Shown here: positions 22,461-30,631 of the stretch, in pieces
How the letters are laid out: the number at the start of each line of letters is the position of its first letter
Numbering within the stretch: position 1 is the stretch's first letter
NCBI GenBank assembly: GCA_910583545.1
Contig: CAJTXM010000006.1
Coordinates: 67,759 to 107,023, forward strand
Direction: 5' to 3'
DNA length: 39,265 nt
Source of the DNA: an uncultured Christensenella sp.
Lineage (GTDB): Bacteria; Bacillota; Clostridia; Christensenellales; Borkfalkiaceae
Translations under genes and position numbers: made by a program
Notes under the pieces: model-generated
Seen by the model: the letters and a program-made list of their open reading frames with translations, nothing else
Databases searched by the model: none
Told to the model about the DNA's origin: nothing

Positions 22461-23699
22461 TTATCTGTCCTTTGGAGCATAATGCAGTCTGACGTGGCGC
22501 GGAAGTCCGTTCACCCAAAGCGGTGTAATTTCCGCCTGAATGAGAGGCATAATGTAATGGACAAGCTCGCTCTTGACGTATGTTCCGTCCTCGGTTATCC
22601 ACTCTGAGGGGACTTTCTTTTCGACGTTTGCTATCTTGTGAACGTCCGCCTCTTCCGCTATGCACATATACGGGTCGTCCGAAATGCGGTTTAAAGTTAT
22701 GACCAGACCCGTTTTGCCCTCGAACGCCGCCTTGACAGCCGCGCCTCCGCAGTTGAAAGCTTCGGTTACGTCAATTCTCGCCTGAATGTGCGCCGCACAG
22801 CGTTGAAGCGAAGAGAGCTCTATCGCCCTCGTCTTTACGCCGTACTTTTCGGCGACTTTGCCTGCGAGGAAACGCGCTGTGCCCGCAAGCTGTTTATGAC
22901 CGAACGCGTCGACGTAATCAACGTGATCGCTCAGTTCGCAGACGTATCTGCCGTCGGCAACTTTTACGCCCTCGGAAACGGCGACGACTATCGAACGGTT
23001 TTCTTTGAGCCTTTCGCCCATACGTTCTACGAATTTGTCGACGTCGAAAACTCTTTCGGGAAGATAAATTTCGTCTACGCCCTCGCAGTCCTCGCCTTTG
23101 GCAAGCGCTGTTGCGGCAGTCAGCCAGCCTGCGTTGCGCCCCATAACTTCTATTACCGAAACTACGGGATAATCGTAAACCAAGCCGTCGCGTATTATTT
23201 CCTTAGTGGTTGCGGCGATATACTTTGCCGCGCTTCCGAAACCAGGCGTATGGTCGGTTATTGCAAGGTCGTTGTCGATAGTTTTGGGAACGCCTATAAA
23301 ACGGACAGGACTTTTGATTTTGTTTCCGTAGTCCGTAAGGCGCATAATCGTATCCATAGAGTCGTTTCCGCCGATATAGAAAAATGCGCAGATATCCAGC
23401 TCTTTCAGTATTTTAAAAATTTTTTCGTAAGTTTCTTCGTGCCCCTTTATATCGGGGAGTTTATAACGGCAGGAACCCAAAAACGACGAAGGCGTGCGCT
23501 TTAAAAGGTCCATATCGAGTTCGGTCTTTATTCTCTGCGAGAGATCTACTATATCCCCGTCAAGCAAGCCCTTGATGCCGTGAACCATACCGTAGACTGT
23601 GTCCGCACCCCTGTCCTTTGCCGTTTTAAATACTCCCAGAAGCGAAGAATTTATTACGGCGGTAGGGCCGCCCGACTGTCCGACGATAATATTTTTCAT
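22461..23699 (-). CDS. 6-phosphofructokinase, pyrophosphate-dependent type
   Basis: A 412-residue glycolytic enzyme. QSGGPTAVIN is at residues 8-17, GGNDS at 110-114 and PKTIDND at 138-144. The aspartate in GGND and the lysine in PKTIDND are the residues that mark PPi-dependent rather than ATP-dependent enzymes, so fructose-6-phosphate phosphorylation with pyrophosphate is inferred. GVDEIYLPE and MGRNAGWL fit the family. AGGGGGA precedes the ATG, and a promoter lies at 23730-23758. Single-gene transcript. Confidence 0.9.
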   Translation of the reverse strand: MKNIIVGQSGGPTAVINSSLLGVFKTAKDRGADTVYGMVHGIKGLLDGDIVDLSQRIKTELDMDLLKRTPSSFLGSCRYKLPDIKGHEETYEKIFKILKELDICAFFYIGGNDSMDTIMRLTDYGNKIKSPVRFIGVPKTIDNDLAITDHTPGFGSAAKYIAATTKEIIRDGLVYDYPVVSVIEVMGRNAGWLTAATALAKGEDCEGVDEIYLPERVFDVDKFVERMGERLKENRSIVVAVSEGVKVADGRYVCELSDHVDYVDAFGHKQLAGTARFLAGKVAEKYGVKTRAIELSSLQRCAAHIQARIDVTEAFNCGGAAVKAAFEGKTGLVITLNRISDDPYMCIAEEADVHKIANVEKKVPSEWITEDGTYVKSELVHYIMPLIQAEITPLWVNGLPRHVRLHYAPKDR

Positions 23700-23729
23700 T
23701 GAATTTCCCCCTGAAAATCTTATAAACGT

Positions 23730-23758
23730 ATTATATCATTGATAAATATAAAAATCAA
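23730..23758 (-). promoter_or_regulatory. Promoter of the phosphofructokinase gene
   Basis: Minus-strand TTGATT (23758-23753), 17-nt spacer and TATAAT (23735-23730). Confidence 0.65.
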
Positions 23759-23789
23759 TAGCGCAAATAAAATTTCTTAAAAAATAAAA

Positions 23790-23807
23790 CGCCGACCGAA
23801 GTCGGCG
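23790..23807 (-). terminator. Intrinsic terminator of the small membrane protein gene
   Basis: Arms CGCCGAC and GTCGGCG with a 4-nt loop, followed on the minus strand by TTTTATTTTTT. Confidence 0.85.
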
Positions 23808-23839
23808 CTTTATTATGTATAACACACGAATGATCTTAA

Positions 23840-24343
23840 TCAGTCCTTGCAGACGAAGACGGGAACAACAGCTACAACTGCCGCGATAATAGAGAAGATA
23901 CCGCCGACGATTGCGCCTGCTGCAAGTTTATAAGCTTCTTTCATTCCCTCTCTGAACTCTTTGATAAACTCGCTCTTTAATTCGCCTTCAAGACCTTCGG
24001 GAATTGAAGGAGTAGCCAGTACCATAGGAAGGAAATAGCAGATACCTGCGCCGATAAAGCAAACCGCAGCAACGATAGGAACGATTTTTCCGCCCTTACC
24101 CAATGCCGCAACTACCATAAGAGCAACACCGATTAAAGCAAGAAAAAGAGGAAGCATATAAGCCGAAACCGCAAAGCCCTGACCCATCATAATCTCTTTG
24201 CCGAAAGCAATATCAGACCCCTTAAACTCCACCAAGCCAACTACTTTGTCCACTAATGCAGGTGCGAAAAGCATCATTGCAGAAATGAAACCGAAAACAG
24301 CGGCAGTTCCACAGAGAATCCATTTCAAGATTTTCTTTGACAT
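23840..24343 (-). CDS. Four-helix membrane protein, unknown function
   Basis: A 167-residue protein with about four hydrophobic helices (near residues 6-30, 58-82, 86-108 and 138-162) and a charged, soluble segment (IPEGLEGELKSEFIKEFREGMKEA) between the last two. The ATG at 24343 is chosen because AAGGAG lies about 10 nt upstream; the longer frame covers the promoter. Its leader contains two strong palindromes. No family is recognised. Confidence 0.75.
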   Translation of the reverse strand: MSKKILKWILCGTAAVFGFISAMMLFAPALVDKVVGLVEFKGSDIAFGKEIMMGQGFAVSAYMLPLFLALIGVALMVVAALGKGGKIVPIVAAVCFIGAGICYFLPMVLATPSIPEGLEGELKSEFIKEFREGMKEAYKLAAGAIVGGIFSIIAAVVAVVPVFVCKD

Positions 24344-24402
24344 TTTTTCATAACTCCTTATAAATTTTTTTATCAAAACCGATAAGACTTGTTCGTCTGC
24401 GT

Positions 24403-24427
24403 TATAACGCAGACGAGGGACGTCCCT
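24403..24427 (-). promoter_or_regulatory. Two hairpins in the leader of the small membrane protein
   Basis: A perfect palindrome, CGTCTGCGTT/AACGCAGACG (about 24396-24417), is followed by AGGGAC/GTCCCT (24416-24427 region). Both lie between the promoter and the start codon; neither is followed by a T run, so they are not simple terminators. Confidence 0.5.
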
Positions 24428-24449
24428 CATTTTGACTGTTACTGTATTC

Positions 24450-24478
24450 AGTATATCACTACCGATATCAGCCGTCAA
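24450..24478 (-). promoter_or_regulatory. Promoter of the small membrane protein gene
   Basis: Minus-strand TTGACG (24478-24473), 17-nt spacer and TATACT (24455-24450). The remainder of the 24479-24650 gap holds a GC-rich patch with no supported gene. Confidence 0.65.
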
Positions 24479-24654
24479 CTATATTTATTACATTTTTTTA
24501 CAGATTATGACAAATTTTTCACTTTTCTTTCACATTCGGATAAGCAATCAGGACAAGGCGGCGGAGCATTTTGCGAGGGCGCATACAGTGAAATATGTAA
24601 CCGAACAAAAACGTAAGCACGACGAAGCAGATAAAACGTACGGGATAAAAAATA

Positions 24655-24676
24655 AGGCGCCCGAACGGACGCCTTG
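24655..24676 (-). terminator. Intrinsic terminator of rplM-rpsI
   Basis: Arms AAGGCG and CGCCTT with an inner CCG/CGG pair, followed on the minus strand by TATTTTTTAT, 11 nt after the rpsI stop codon. Confidence 0.8.
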
Positions 24677-24687
24677 ATTTTTTGAAA

Positions 24688-25101
24688 TTATCTCTTCGAG
24701 AACTGAGGAGCACGGCGAGCTTTTTTCAAGCCATACTTCTTTCTCTCTTTTACTCTCGGATCCCTCGTCAGGAAACCTTCTTTTTTGAGTGCCGGACGGC
24801 AACCCTCTTCGGCTTGGAGAAGCGCTCTTGCTACGCCTAAACGGATAGCGTTTGCCTGTCCCGTATAGCCGCCGCCGTAGACGTTTACGAGAACGTCGTA
24901 CTTAGCTTCTACGCCTAAAAGAGTAAGGGGCTGTTTAACAACGTACTGTAACACGCCCTGAGGGAAATAGTCCTCGAACGCTCTGTCGTTGATTTTGATT
25001 ACGCCAGAACCCGAAGGAACAAGACGAACGCGGGCAATTGCCTTCTTTCTTCTGCCTGTTCCCCAGAATTGCAGTTTTTTCTTTAAATTAGCCTTAGCCA
25101 T
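24688..25101 (-). CDS. rpsI: Ribosomal protein S9
   Basis: A 137-residue small-subunit protein. The pattern GTGRRKKAIARVRL near the N-terminus, NVYGGGYTGQANAIRLGVARALL in the middle, and the basic end LTRDPRVKERKKYGLKKARRAPQFSKR, whose tail reaches the P-site tRNA, are diagnostic. The N-terminus has a few extra residues compared with the shortest homologues. It is cotranscribed with rplM (23 nt between), the conserved bacterial order. Confidence 0.97.
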   Translation of the reverse strand: MAKANLKKKLQFWGTGRRKKAIARVRLVPSGSGVIKINDRAFEDYFPQGVLQYVVKQPLTLLGVEAKYDVLVNVYGGGYTGQANAIRLGVARALLQAEEGCRPALKKEGFLTRDPRVKERKKYGLKKARRAPQFSKR

Positions 25102-25124
25102 ATATCAACCTCTTCCTCTTTACC

Positions 25125-25556
25125 TTAAAATAATTTAATCTCTTCGGGCTTCTGCGCCGAGTGATTGTGTTCAGCTCCCTTATATACGCGAAGCTTTTTG
25201 ATCATATCTCTGCCGAGCGAGTTTTTAGGAAGCATTCCCTTGACTGCTTCATACACGGCAAGATCAGACTTTTCGGCAAGCATCTTTTTGTAGGAAATTT
25301 CTTTCAAACCGCCGATGTAGCCCGTATGATAGCGATAAAATTTATCGTCAAGCTTTTTACCCGTAAGAACCACCTTATCGGTATTTAATACTATCACGAA
25401 ATCGCCGGTATCGACGTTAGGCGTGAAAGTAGGTTTATTTTTACCGCGAAGTATGGCAGCAACCTTGGATGCAAGCCTGCCTAAGGGAACCCCCGCAGCA
25501 TCGACAACGTACCATTTTCTTTCAACTGTCTCGGCCTTTGCCATATAGGTTTTCAT
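25125..25556 (-). CDS. rplM: Ribosomal protein L13
   Basis: A 143-residue large-subunit protein with the usual features: KWYVVDAAGVPLGRLASKVA, LRGKNKPTFTPNVDTGDFVIVLN, KYYRHTG-like YRYHTGYIGG, and MLPKNSLGRDMIKKLRVYKGAEHNH. AAGGAG precedes the ATG. The transcript begins at the promoter 25634-25662 and has a leader of about 70 nt with a small hairpin that may serve autoregulation. Confidence 0.97.
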   Translation of the reverse strand: MKTYMAKAETVERKWYVVDAAGVPLGRLASKVAAILRGKNKPTFTPNVDTGDFVIVLNTDKVVLTGKKLDDKFYRYHTGYIGGLKEISYKKMLAEKSDLAVYEAVKGMLPKNSLGRDMIKKLRVYKGAEHNHSAQKPEEIKLF

Positions 25557-25597
25557 TGTTTGCTCCTTAAAAGTTTATTGTGTGAAATAATATTTAC

Positions 25598-25615
25598 GGC
25601 GGATTTTTTACCGCC
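25598..25615 (-). promoter_or_regulatory. Hairpin in the rplM leader, possible autoregulatory site
   Basis: Arms GGCGG and CCGCC around an 8-nt AT loop, about 40 nt upstream of rplM. L13 leaders that bind the protein are known in Bacillota, but identity with a known L13-leader family was not tested. Confidence 0.4.
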
Positions 25616-25633
25616 CTGCATAAGCATAGACTA

Positions 25634-25662
25634 ATTTTATTATTTTATAAAATTTCTGTCAA
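25634..25662 (-). promoter_or_regulatory. Promoter of rplM-rpsI
   Basis: Minus-strand TTGACA (25662-25657), 17-nt spacer and TAAAAT (25639-25634). Confidence 0.7.
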
Positions 25663-25675
25663 GCTGTTTTGAGTT

Positions 25676-25756
25676 GCGTTTGATAAGTTTTTTATAAATT
25701 TTAAAATTAATTTTCAAACGCGCAAATCGGGGCGCGCTAACGCAGGGAACCCCTGC
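25676..25756. other. Structured gap after alaS
   Basis: The inverted repeats GCGTTTGA/TCAAACGC (25676-25683/25714-25721) with a long AT loop, and GCAGGG/CCCTGC (25742-25756), lie between alaS and the rplM promoter. They may terminate the alaS transcript, but no clear T run follows the GC-rich hairpin on the minus strand. Confidence 0.4.
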
Positions 25757-25768
25757 TTGCACCGTTTA

Positions 25769-27574
25769 TTATTGTAAAACGGCTTTTATTCTCTTTATCC
25801 CTGCGGAAACGTTTTCCTGCTTTGCGATTTTAAACGTGCCGAGCTCGCCCGTGCTTTCGACGTGGGGACCTCCGCAAATTTCCTTTGAAAATGCGCCTAT
25901 CGAATAGGTTTTGACCGTTTCGCCGTACTTGTCCGAAAACACTCCGACGAAGTTCTGCGCCCTTGCCTCTTCGAGCGTCATTTCGCGCATTACTACTTTG
26001 ACGTCGGCTTTGATCTGTTCGTTTACAAGATCTTCAACCCTTCTGACTTCCTCGTCCGTCAGCTTTCTTGAAAAGTTGAAATCGAAACGAAGCCTTTCTT
26101 CGTTTATGTTGCTTCCCTTCTGCTGAACTTCGGGCGAGAGGACTATTTTAAGCGCGGCGTTCAGAAGGTGCGTTGCGGTATGGTATCTCGTAGCATTGAC
26201 CGAATGGCTTTCAAGTCCGCCCTTGAACTGCCCCTTGTCCAAAACCCTGCTCTTTTCCCTGTGTTCACTGAACGCGGTCTCGAAGCCCTCTTTGTCCACC
26301 GTCAGCCCCTGTTCGCCCGCAAGCTCCTCGGTAAGTTCGAGAGGGAAGCCGTAAGTGTCGTAGAGTCTGAAAGCCTGCTTTCCGCCGATAACCGTTTCTT
26401 TGACGTAATCGGGATTGCTTCTTAACATAAACTCGTTTTTTCTTGCGATGGACTGCGTACATTTTTCAAACTCTCTGATGCCCTGCGCAAGCGTCGCTTC
26501 GAACCTGTCGGCTTCTTTCTTTATTTCGCTTAAAATATAATCCTGCTTTTCTCTGAGCAAAGGATAGGCTCCGCCGTAAATTCCGATAAAGATTTTTGCA
26601 GCGTTCAGCATTGCCGAACTTTCGACGCCTATCTGACGGCAGTATCTTATAGCTCTGCGCATAAGCCGTCTTAAAATATATCCTGCGCCCGTATTCGAGG
26701 GCAAAACGCCCTGTTCGTCGCCGATGAGCATAACCGCCGTTCTCGTATGGTCGGCAATTATGCGCATCGCCTTTCTGTCCTCGCCTCCGTCCGCGTATTT
26801 CTTACCGCTGAGTTTTTCCAGCTCTTCAATGACGGGAAGAAACAAGTCGGTCATATATCCGTCGGAAAGCCCGTTTAAAAACAGCAGCATTCTGTCGAAG
26901 CCGAAGCCCGTATCCACGTTTTTGTTTTCAAGCGCGGTGTAGCCCGTTTCAGTCTTTTTGTACTGCATATACACGTCGTTGCCGATTTCGACGTAGTCGT
27001 CGGGGAATACGGGATTTTTCTTTTCGGGATCGAGCGGATAGAACCACTCGTTATCGGGACCGCAGGGCGTGCCGACGGTGCCTTCCAGCTCCCACCAGTT
27101 GTCGCTCTTAGGCATAAAGAAAATATGTTCTTTTTTAATGCCGAGCTTTTCAAGGTATGCTGCGGTTTCGCCGTCGCGCGGAACTGCGGAATTGCCCTCG
27201 AAAACCGTAGCACAGAGCTTGTCCTTTTCAAGTCCGAAAACCGTAGTTAACAGCTCGAAGGTCCACGCCGTTTTTTCTTTTTTGAAATAGTCGCCGAGCG
27301 ACCAGTTGCCCATCATTTCAAAAAAGGTGAAGTGCGAAGCGTCGCCCACCGCGTCGATATCGACTGTTCTTACACAGCCCTGAACGTTGCAGAGTCTTTT
27401 ACCCTCGGGGTGAGTCTTGCCCAAAAGATAGGGCATCAGCGGCTGCATTCCCGCAACGTTGAACATAACGCCCGTACTGCCGTCGCCGATAAGCGAAACC
27501 GCGCCTATGTCCGTGTGTCCCTTGCCCTTATAAAACGAAAGCCATTTTTCTCTTAATTCGTTTGAAGTAATCAT
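25769..27574 (-). CDS. alaS: Alanyl-tRNA synthetase, short form
   Basis: A 601-residue class II synthetase. The catalytic core is intact (motif region GMQPLMPYLLGKTHPEGKRLCNVQ; FTFFEMMGNWSLGDYFK; NVDTGFGFDRMLL; GAGYILRRLMRRAIRY). The editing (SAD) domain has HTATH (H465, H469) and CGGPH (C567, H571). The protein ends about 30 residues after this, so the DHHA1 and C-Ala regions of typical 850-880-residue AlaRS are absent. The stop codon is followed by structured intergenic DNA and a strong promoter, not by a continuing frame. Downstream of cysS by 9 nt, with AGGA before the ATG. Confidence 0.9.
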   Translation of the reverse strand: MITSNELREKWLSFYKGKGHTDIGAVSLIGDGSTGVMFNVAGMQPLMPYLLGKTHPEGKRLCNVQGCVRTVDIDAVGDASHFTFFEMMGNWSLGDYFKKEKTAWTFELLTTVFGLEKDKLCATVFEGNSAVPRDGETAAYLEKLGIKKEHIFFMPKSDNWWELEGTVGTPCGPDNEWFYPLDPEKKNPVFPDDYVEIGNDVYMQYKKTETGYTALENKNVDTGFGFDRMLLFLNGLSDGYMTDLFLPVIEELEKLSGKKYADGGEDRKAMRIIADHTRTAVMLIGDEQGVLPSNTGAGYILRRLMRRAIRYCRQIGVESSAMLNAAKIFIGIYGGAYPLLREKQDYILSEIKKEADRFEATLAQGIREFEKCTQSIARKNEFMLRSNPDYVKETVIGGKQAFRLYDTYGFPLELTEELAGEQGLTVDKEGFETAFSEHREKSRVLDKGQFKGGLESHSVNATRYHTATHLLNAALKIVLSPEVQQKGSNINEERLRFDFNFSRKLTDEEVRRVEDLVNEQIKADVKVVMREMTLEEARAQNFVGVFSDKYGETVKTYSIGAFSKEICGGPHVESTGELGTFKIAKQENVSAGIKRIKAVLQ

Positions 27575-27583
27575 AATTTTATC

Positions 27584-28972
27584 CTACTTTTTATTGATTG
27601 TATATCCGTCTTTGCTGTCTTTGATTATATAACCGAGCGCGTCGATTTGCGCACGCAGAGCGTCCGCCTCCGCCCAGTTTCTGTCTTGTTTTGCCTTCCA
27701 GCGTTTTTCCGCAAGCAAGCTCACCTCATTTGGAACGGTTCCGCTCTTTGCCTGCACTTCTGCAAGATAGCTTTCCGCGTCCTTTTTGAACAGACCCAAC
27801 AGCGAATACGTTTCCCTGATTGCGTAAACGTCGTCTGCCGAAGAACTGTCGCCCGAAGCGAGCTTTTTCGAAATTTCCTTAAAATAGCCGAACAGATCGG
27901 AAAGCGCAAGCGCGGTATTGAAATCGTCGCTCATAACCGCGTCGAAGCGTTCGCCTATTTTCTTATTCCTGTCCGTGCCCTTGCCGAATTTTTCTTCCGT
28001 TTCCTCTATTATATTATAAAAGTACGTCAGATGCTTTTCGGCTTCGTCGAACACTCCGTCGGTCAAGTTGATATCGTTTCTGTAATTGGTCTGCAAAAGT
28101 GCGAATTTAACCGCCTCGTTGGTGTACTTTCTGAGCAAATCTTCCAAAAGCAGGCTGTTGCCCAAACTCTTAGACATCTTCTGTCCGTTGACTTTGATAA
28201 GTCCGTTATGCGTCCAGTATTTCGCAAACTGCTTGCCAGTAAGACTTTCGGACTGTGCAATCTCGTTTTCGTGGTGGGGGAAAATGAGGTCTTTCCCTCC
28301 GCCGTGGATATCTATCTGATCGCCGAACGCCGTGCGGTTCATCGCCGAACACTCTATGTGCCAGCCGGGGCGGCCCTCGCCCCAGGGCGACTGCCAGCGT
28401 ATCTCGCCCTCTTTCGCCGATTTCCAGAGTGCGAAGTCGGCGGGGTTTCTCTTATCAATGTTGTTGTCCACCCTCACGCCGTCGAGCATATCTTCAACCG
28501 ACCTGTTGGAAAGACAGCCGTATCTTTTAAAGCTGTCCACCGCAAAGTAAACGTCGCCGTTCTTTGCGGAATAGGCGTGTCCGCCGTCTATGAGCTTCTG
28601 AATAAAGTCGATTATATTTCCGATATTTTCGGTAGCTTTGAGCCAAAGCGTAGGTTCTCCGACGTCGAACTCCGCCATAATTTTATCTATTTTTTCAATC
28701 ATATCGGCGGCGTACTTGTCCGCAGGTATGCCCGTTTCCCTCGATTTTGCGATAATCTTATCGTCGACGTCGGTATAATTGCGCGCATAAGTGACATCAT
28801 AACCCTGTTTTTCAAGGAATTTGCGCATTATGTCGTAAATGAGCGCCTGATAGCCGTGACCTATGTGCGCCTCGCCCGAAACGGTTATTCCGCACGCATA
28901 CATTTTGACCTTACCCTTTTCCAGGGGAACGAATTCTTCCTTCGTGCGCGTGAGCGTATTATAAATTTTCAT
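27584..28972 (-). CDS. cysS: Cysteinyl-tRNA synthetase
   Basis: A 462-residue class I synthetase. Zinc ligand C27 lies in MYACGITV, HIGHG is at residues 36-40, GWHIECSAMN and the HHENEIAQSE region are conserved, and KMSKSLGN follows near residue 265. The C-terminal helical anticodon-binding region is complete. It overlaps cysE by 14 nt and precedes alaS, placing cysteine synthesis and charging in one transcript. No T-box leader is visible upstream of the operon. Confidence 0.96.
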   Translation of the reverse strand: MKIYNTLTRTKEEFVPLEKGKVKMYACGITVSGEAHIGHGYQALIYDIMRKFLEKQGYDVTYARNYTDVDDKIIAKSRETGIPADKYAADMIEKIDKIMAEFDVGEPTLWLKATENIGNIIDFIQKLIDGGHAYSAKNGDVYFAVDSFKRYGCLSNRSVEDMLDGVRVDNNIDKRNPADFALWKSAKEGEIRWQSPWGEGRPGWHIECSAMNRTAFGDQIDIHGGGKDLIFPHHENEIAQSESLTGKQFAKYWTHNGLIKVNGQKMSKSLGNSLLLEDLLRKYTNEAVKFALLQTNYRNDINLTDGVFDEAEKHLTYFYNIIEETEEKFGKGTDRNKKIGERFDAVMSDDFNTALALSDLFGYFKEISKKLASGDSSSADDVYAIRETYSLLGLFKKDAESYLAEVQAKSGTVPNEVSLLAEKRWKAKQDRNWAEADALRAQIDALGYIIKDSKDGYTINKK

Positions 28973-29609
28973 TTTCTTTTTCCTTCAACTTGCGTTCGAG
29001 TTCTTCAATTCTGTTTTCGAGTGCGAACGAGCGTTCTCTCAGCGCGCATATTTCCTGTAAATACGGATCTACTTCCGCACAGGTGCGCTTGCCGTCAATT
29101 TTTACTATCCTTGCCGGAACGCCGACGACCGTTGCCTTTTCGGGAACGTCCCTTAAAACAACCGCGCCTGCGCCGACTTTTGCTCCGTCGCCGATATTTA
29201 TCGCGCCAAGAATTTTCGCGCCTGCAGAAATAACGCAGTTTCTGCCGACAGTCGGGTGGCGCTTTCCGCTCTCCTTACCCGTTCCGCCAAGCGTTACGCC
29301 CTGATAGATTACGGTTCCCTCGCCCACTTCCGCCGTTTCGCCTATAACCACTCCGTGCCCGTGGTCGATGAATACGCCGGCGGAAATCTTCGCGGCAGGG
29401 TGAATTTCAATGCCTGTAAAAAACTTACAGGTTTGCGAAGCCATTCTCGCAAACAGCTTTAAATGCATTTTATACAGCCTGTTTGCAAAGCGGTGCCAGC
29501 TCAAAGCGTGAACACCCGAATACGTCAGCCAAATTTCAAATTTATTACGCGCGGCCGGATCGTTGGCTTTGACCGCATTTATATCCTGTCTTAATCTTTT
29601 AAAAAACAT
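28959..29609 (-). CDS. cysE: Serine O-acetyltransferase
   Basis: A 216-residue enzyme making O-acetylserine for cysteine synthesis. The N-terminal helical part (WLTYSGVHALSWHRFANRLY) is followed by left-handed beta-helix hexapeptides (GIEIHPAAKISAGVFIDHGHGVVIGE). GVTLGGTG and KRHPTVG complete the active-site region, with catalytic His in DHGHG. The C-terminal 40 residues form a charged coiled coil (LRERSFALENRIEELERKL) longer than usual. First gene of the cysE-cysS-alaS operon, with its promoter at 29652-29680. Confidence 0.95.
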   Translation of the reverse strand: MFFKRLRQDINAVKANDPAARNKFEIWLTYSGVHALSWHRFANRLYKMHLKLFARMASQTCKFFTGIEIHPAAKISAGVFIDHGHGVVIGETAEVGEGTVIYQGVTLGGTGKESGKRHPTVGRNCVISAGAKILGAINIGDGAKVGAGAVVLRDVPEKATVVGVPARIVKIDGKRTCAEVDPYLQEICALRERSFALENRIEELERKLKEKENENL

Positions 29610-29651
29610 AAGTCATAATCCGCAAAATAAAATTTTCGCGGCTACTTTATT

Positions 29652-29680
29652 ATTATATGTTTTATATCGTTTAAAATCAA
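29652..29680 (-). promoter_or_regulatory. Promoter of cysE-cysS-alaS
   Basis: Minus-strand TTGATT (29680-29675), 17-nt spacer and TATAAT (29657-29652). The short leader has a CCGC/GCGG hairpin and no T-box. Confidence 0.65.
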
Positions 29681-29742
29681 GCAAAAACCGTTTGCTTACG
29701 GGTAATTTTTAAATTACGGAAATTTAACCTCCGTGTAAGAAA

Positions 29743-29816
29743 TTCACAGTTTTTAAAATTATTTGTGAAAAACCGCATATCATATCCTTGACTTACCGTC
29801 TTATCTGTGATATTAT
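29743..29816 (+). promoter_or_regulatory. Promoter of the DeoR-type regulator
   Basis: TTGACT (29788-29793), 17-nt spacer and TATTAT (29811-29816). An inverted pair TTCACA (29743-29748) and TGTGAA (29764-29769) lies upstream and another TTCACA follows near 29849; these may be regulator half-sites, a weak inference. Confidence 0.55.
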
Positions 29817-29862
29817 AAAGATGCTGATTGCAAAAAATGTTATATTTTCACAGAGGTGAGAT

Positions 29863-30621
29863 ATGAAGAGAGAAAGAATCGAAGAAATTGCGGAAATTTT
29901 GGATAAGCGCGGTAAAATGACGCTTGAACAGCTTGAAGAAGTTTTCCCCAACGTTTCGCAGATGACTCTGCGCCGCGACCTTTTCCAGCTTGAAGAGGAC
30001 GGACGCATTATCCGTATCAGAGGCGGCGCTATGTCGGTCAAAGAGGTTCAGAAAGTTTCGGGCGAAGAGTACACGAAAAAGACGACCATAAACACTGACG
30101 CAAAGATAATCATTGCACAGAAAGCGGCAAATCTTATCGACGCAAATTCGAGCGTGTTTCTCGACGGCGGTACTACGGCAATGTATCTTTCGAAAGAAAT
30201 GCCCGACATCAAGTGCAATATCTTTACAAACGGTATAGCAGTTGCTATGGAGCTTGCGCAGAAAAAGAATATCAATATTACTGTTGTCGGCGGTCAGCTT
30301 ATGCGCGACAACCTCTCCACCGCATCCCCCGCGGCAAAAGAGTACTTCGACAGAACGAATTTTGAAATTGCTATCGTTTCGGCTACGGCGTTCACGCCCG
30401 AACAGGGTTTCTCCTGCAACAGCCAGATTGAAAGCGAACTTCTCAAAAACGTATTCAAAAAAGCGCGCAACGTATATATGATGCTTGACAGTTCGAAGAT
30501 AGGTAAAATAAACCCCTACACCTTTGCAAGGTTAGAAGATATAAACGTGCTTATCACCGACGATCATTTCCCGAAGGAATACAAGGACCTGTTCGAAAGC
30601 AAAGATATAGTTGTAATGTAA
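29863..30621 (+). CDS. DeoR family transcriptional regulator
   Basis: A 252-residue regulator. The N-terminal winged helix (residues 1-60) has EEIAEILDKRGKMTLEQLEEVFPNVSQMTLRRDLFQLEEDGRIIRIRGGAM, with the DeoR signature. The C-terminal DeoRC sensor domain has FLDGGTTAMYL, FTNGIAVAMEL, TVVGGQLM and LDSSKIGK, the sugar-phosphate binding pattern. GAGGTGAG lies before the ATG. It is transcribed alone, divergent from cysE, and no sugar-metabolism gene is beside it, so its target is not evident. Element B starts 11 nt after its stop. Confidence 0.92.
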   Translation: MKRERIEEIAEILDKRGKMTLEQLEEVFPNVSQMTLRRDLFQLEEDGRIIRIRGGAMSVKEVQKVSGEEYTKKTTINTDAKIIIAQKAANLIDANSSVFLDGGTTAMYLSKEMPDIKCNIFTNGIAVAMELAQKKNINITVVGGQLMRDNLSTASPAAKEYFDRTNFEIAIVSATAFTPEQGFSCNSQIESELLKNVFKKARNVYMMLDSSKIGKINPYTFARLEDINVLITDDHFPKEYKDLFESKDIVVM

Positions 30622-30631
30622 ACTGCTCACT

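Noticed and set aside
24519..24713. Small membrane-like ORF overlapping the end of rpsI
   Set aside because: It runs through the rpsI terminator, lacks a ribosome site and overlaps a ribosomal protein gene.
25663..25768. Frameshifted C-terminal part of alaS
   Set aside because: Only about 100 nt separate the alaS stop from the rplM promoter and no frame there encodes DHHA1 or C-Ala motifs, so the gene is truly short.
27647..29233. Long open frame (528 codons) on the plus strand
   Set aside because: It lies antisense to cysS and cysE, whose products have all catalytic motifs; the antisense frame has no recognisable domain.
29610..29862. T-box riboswitch upstream of cysE
   Set aside because: The leader is under 45 nt and has no T-box core sequence or antiterminator.
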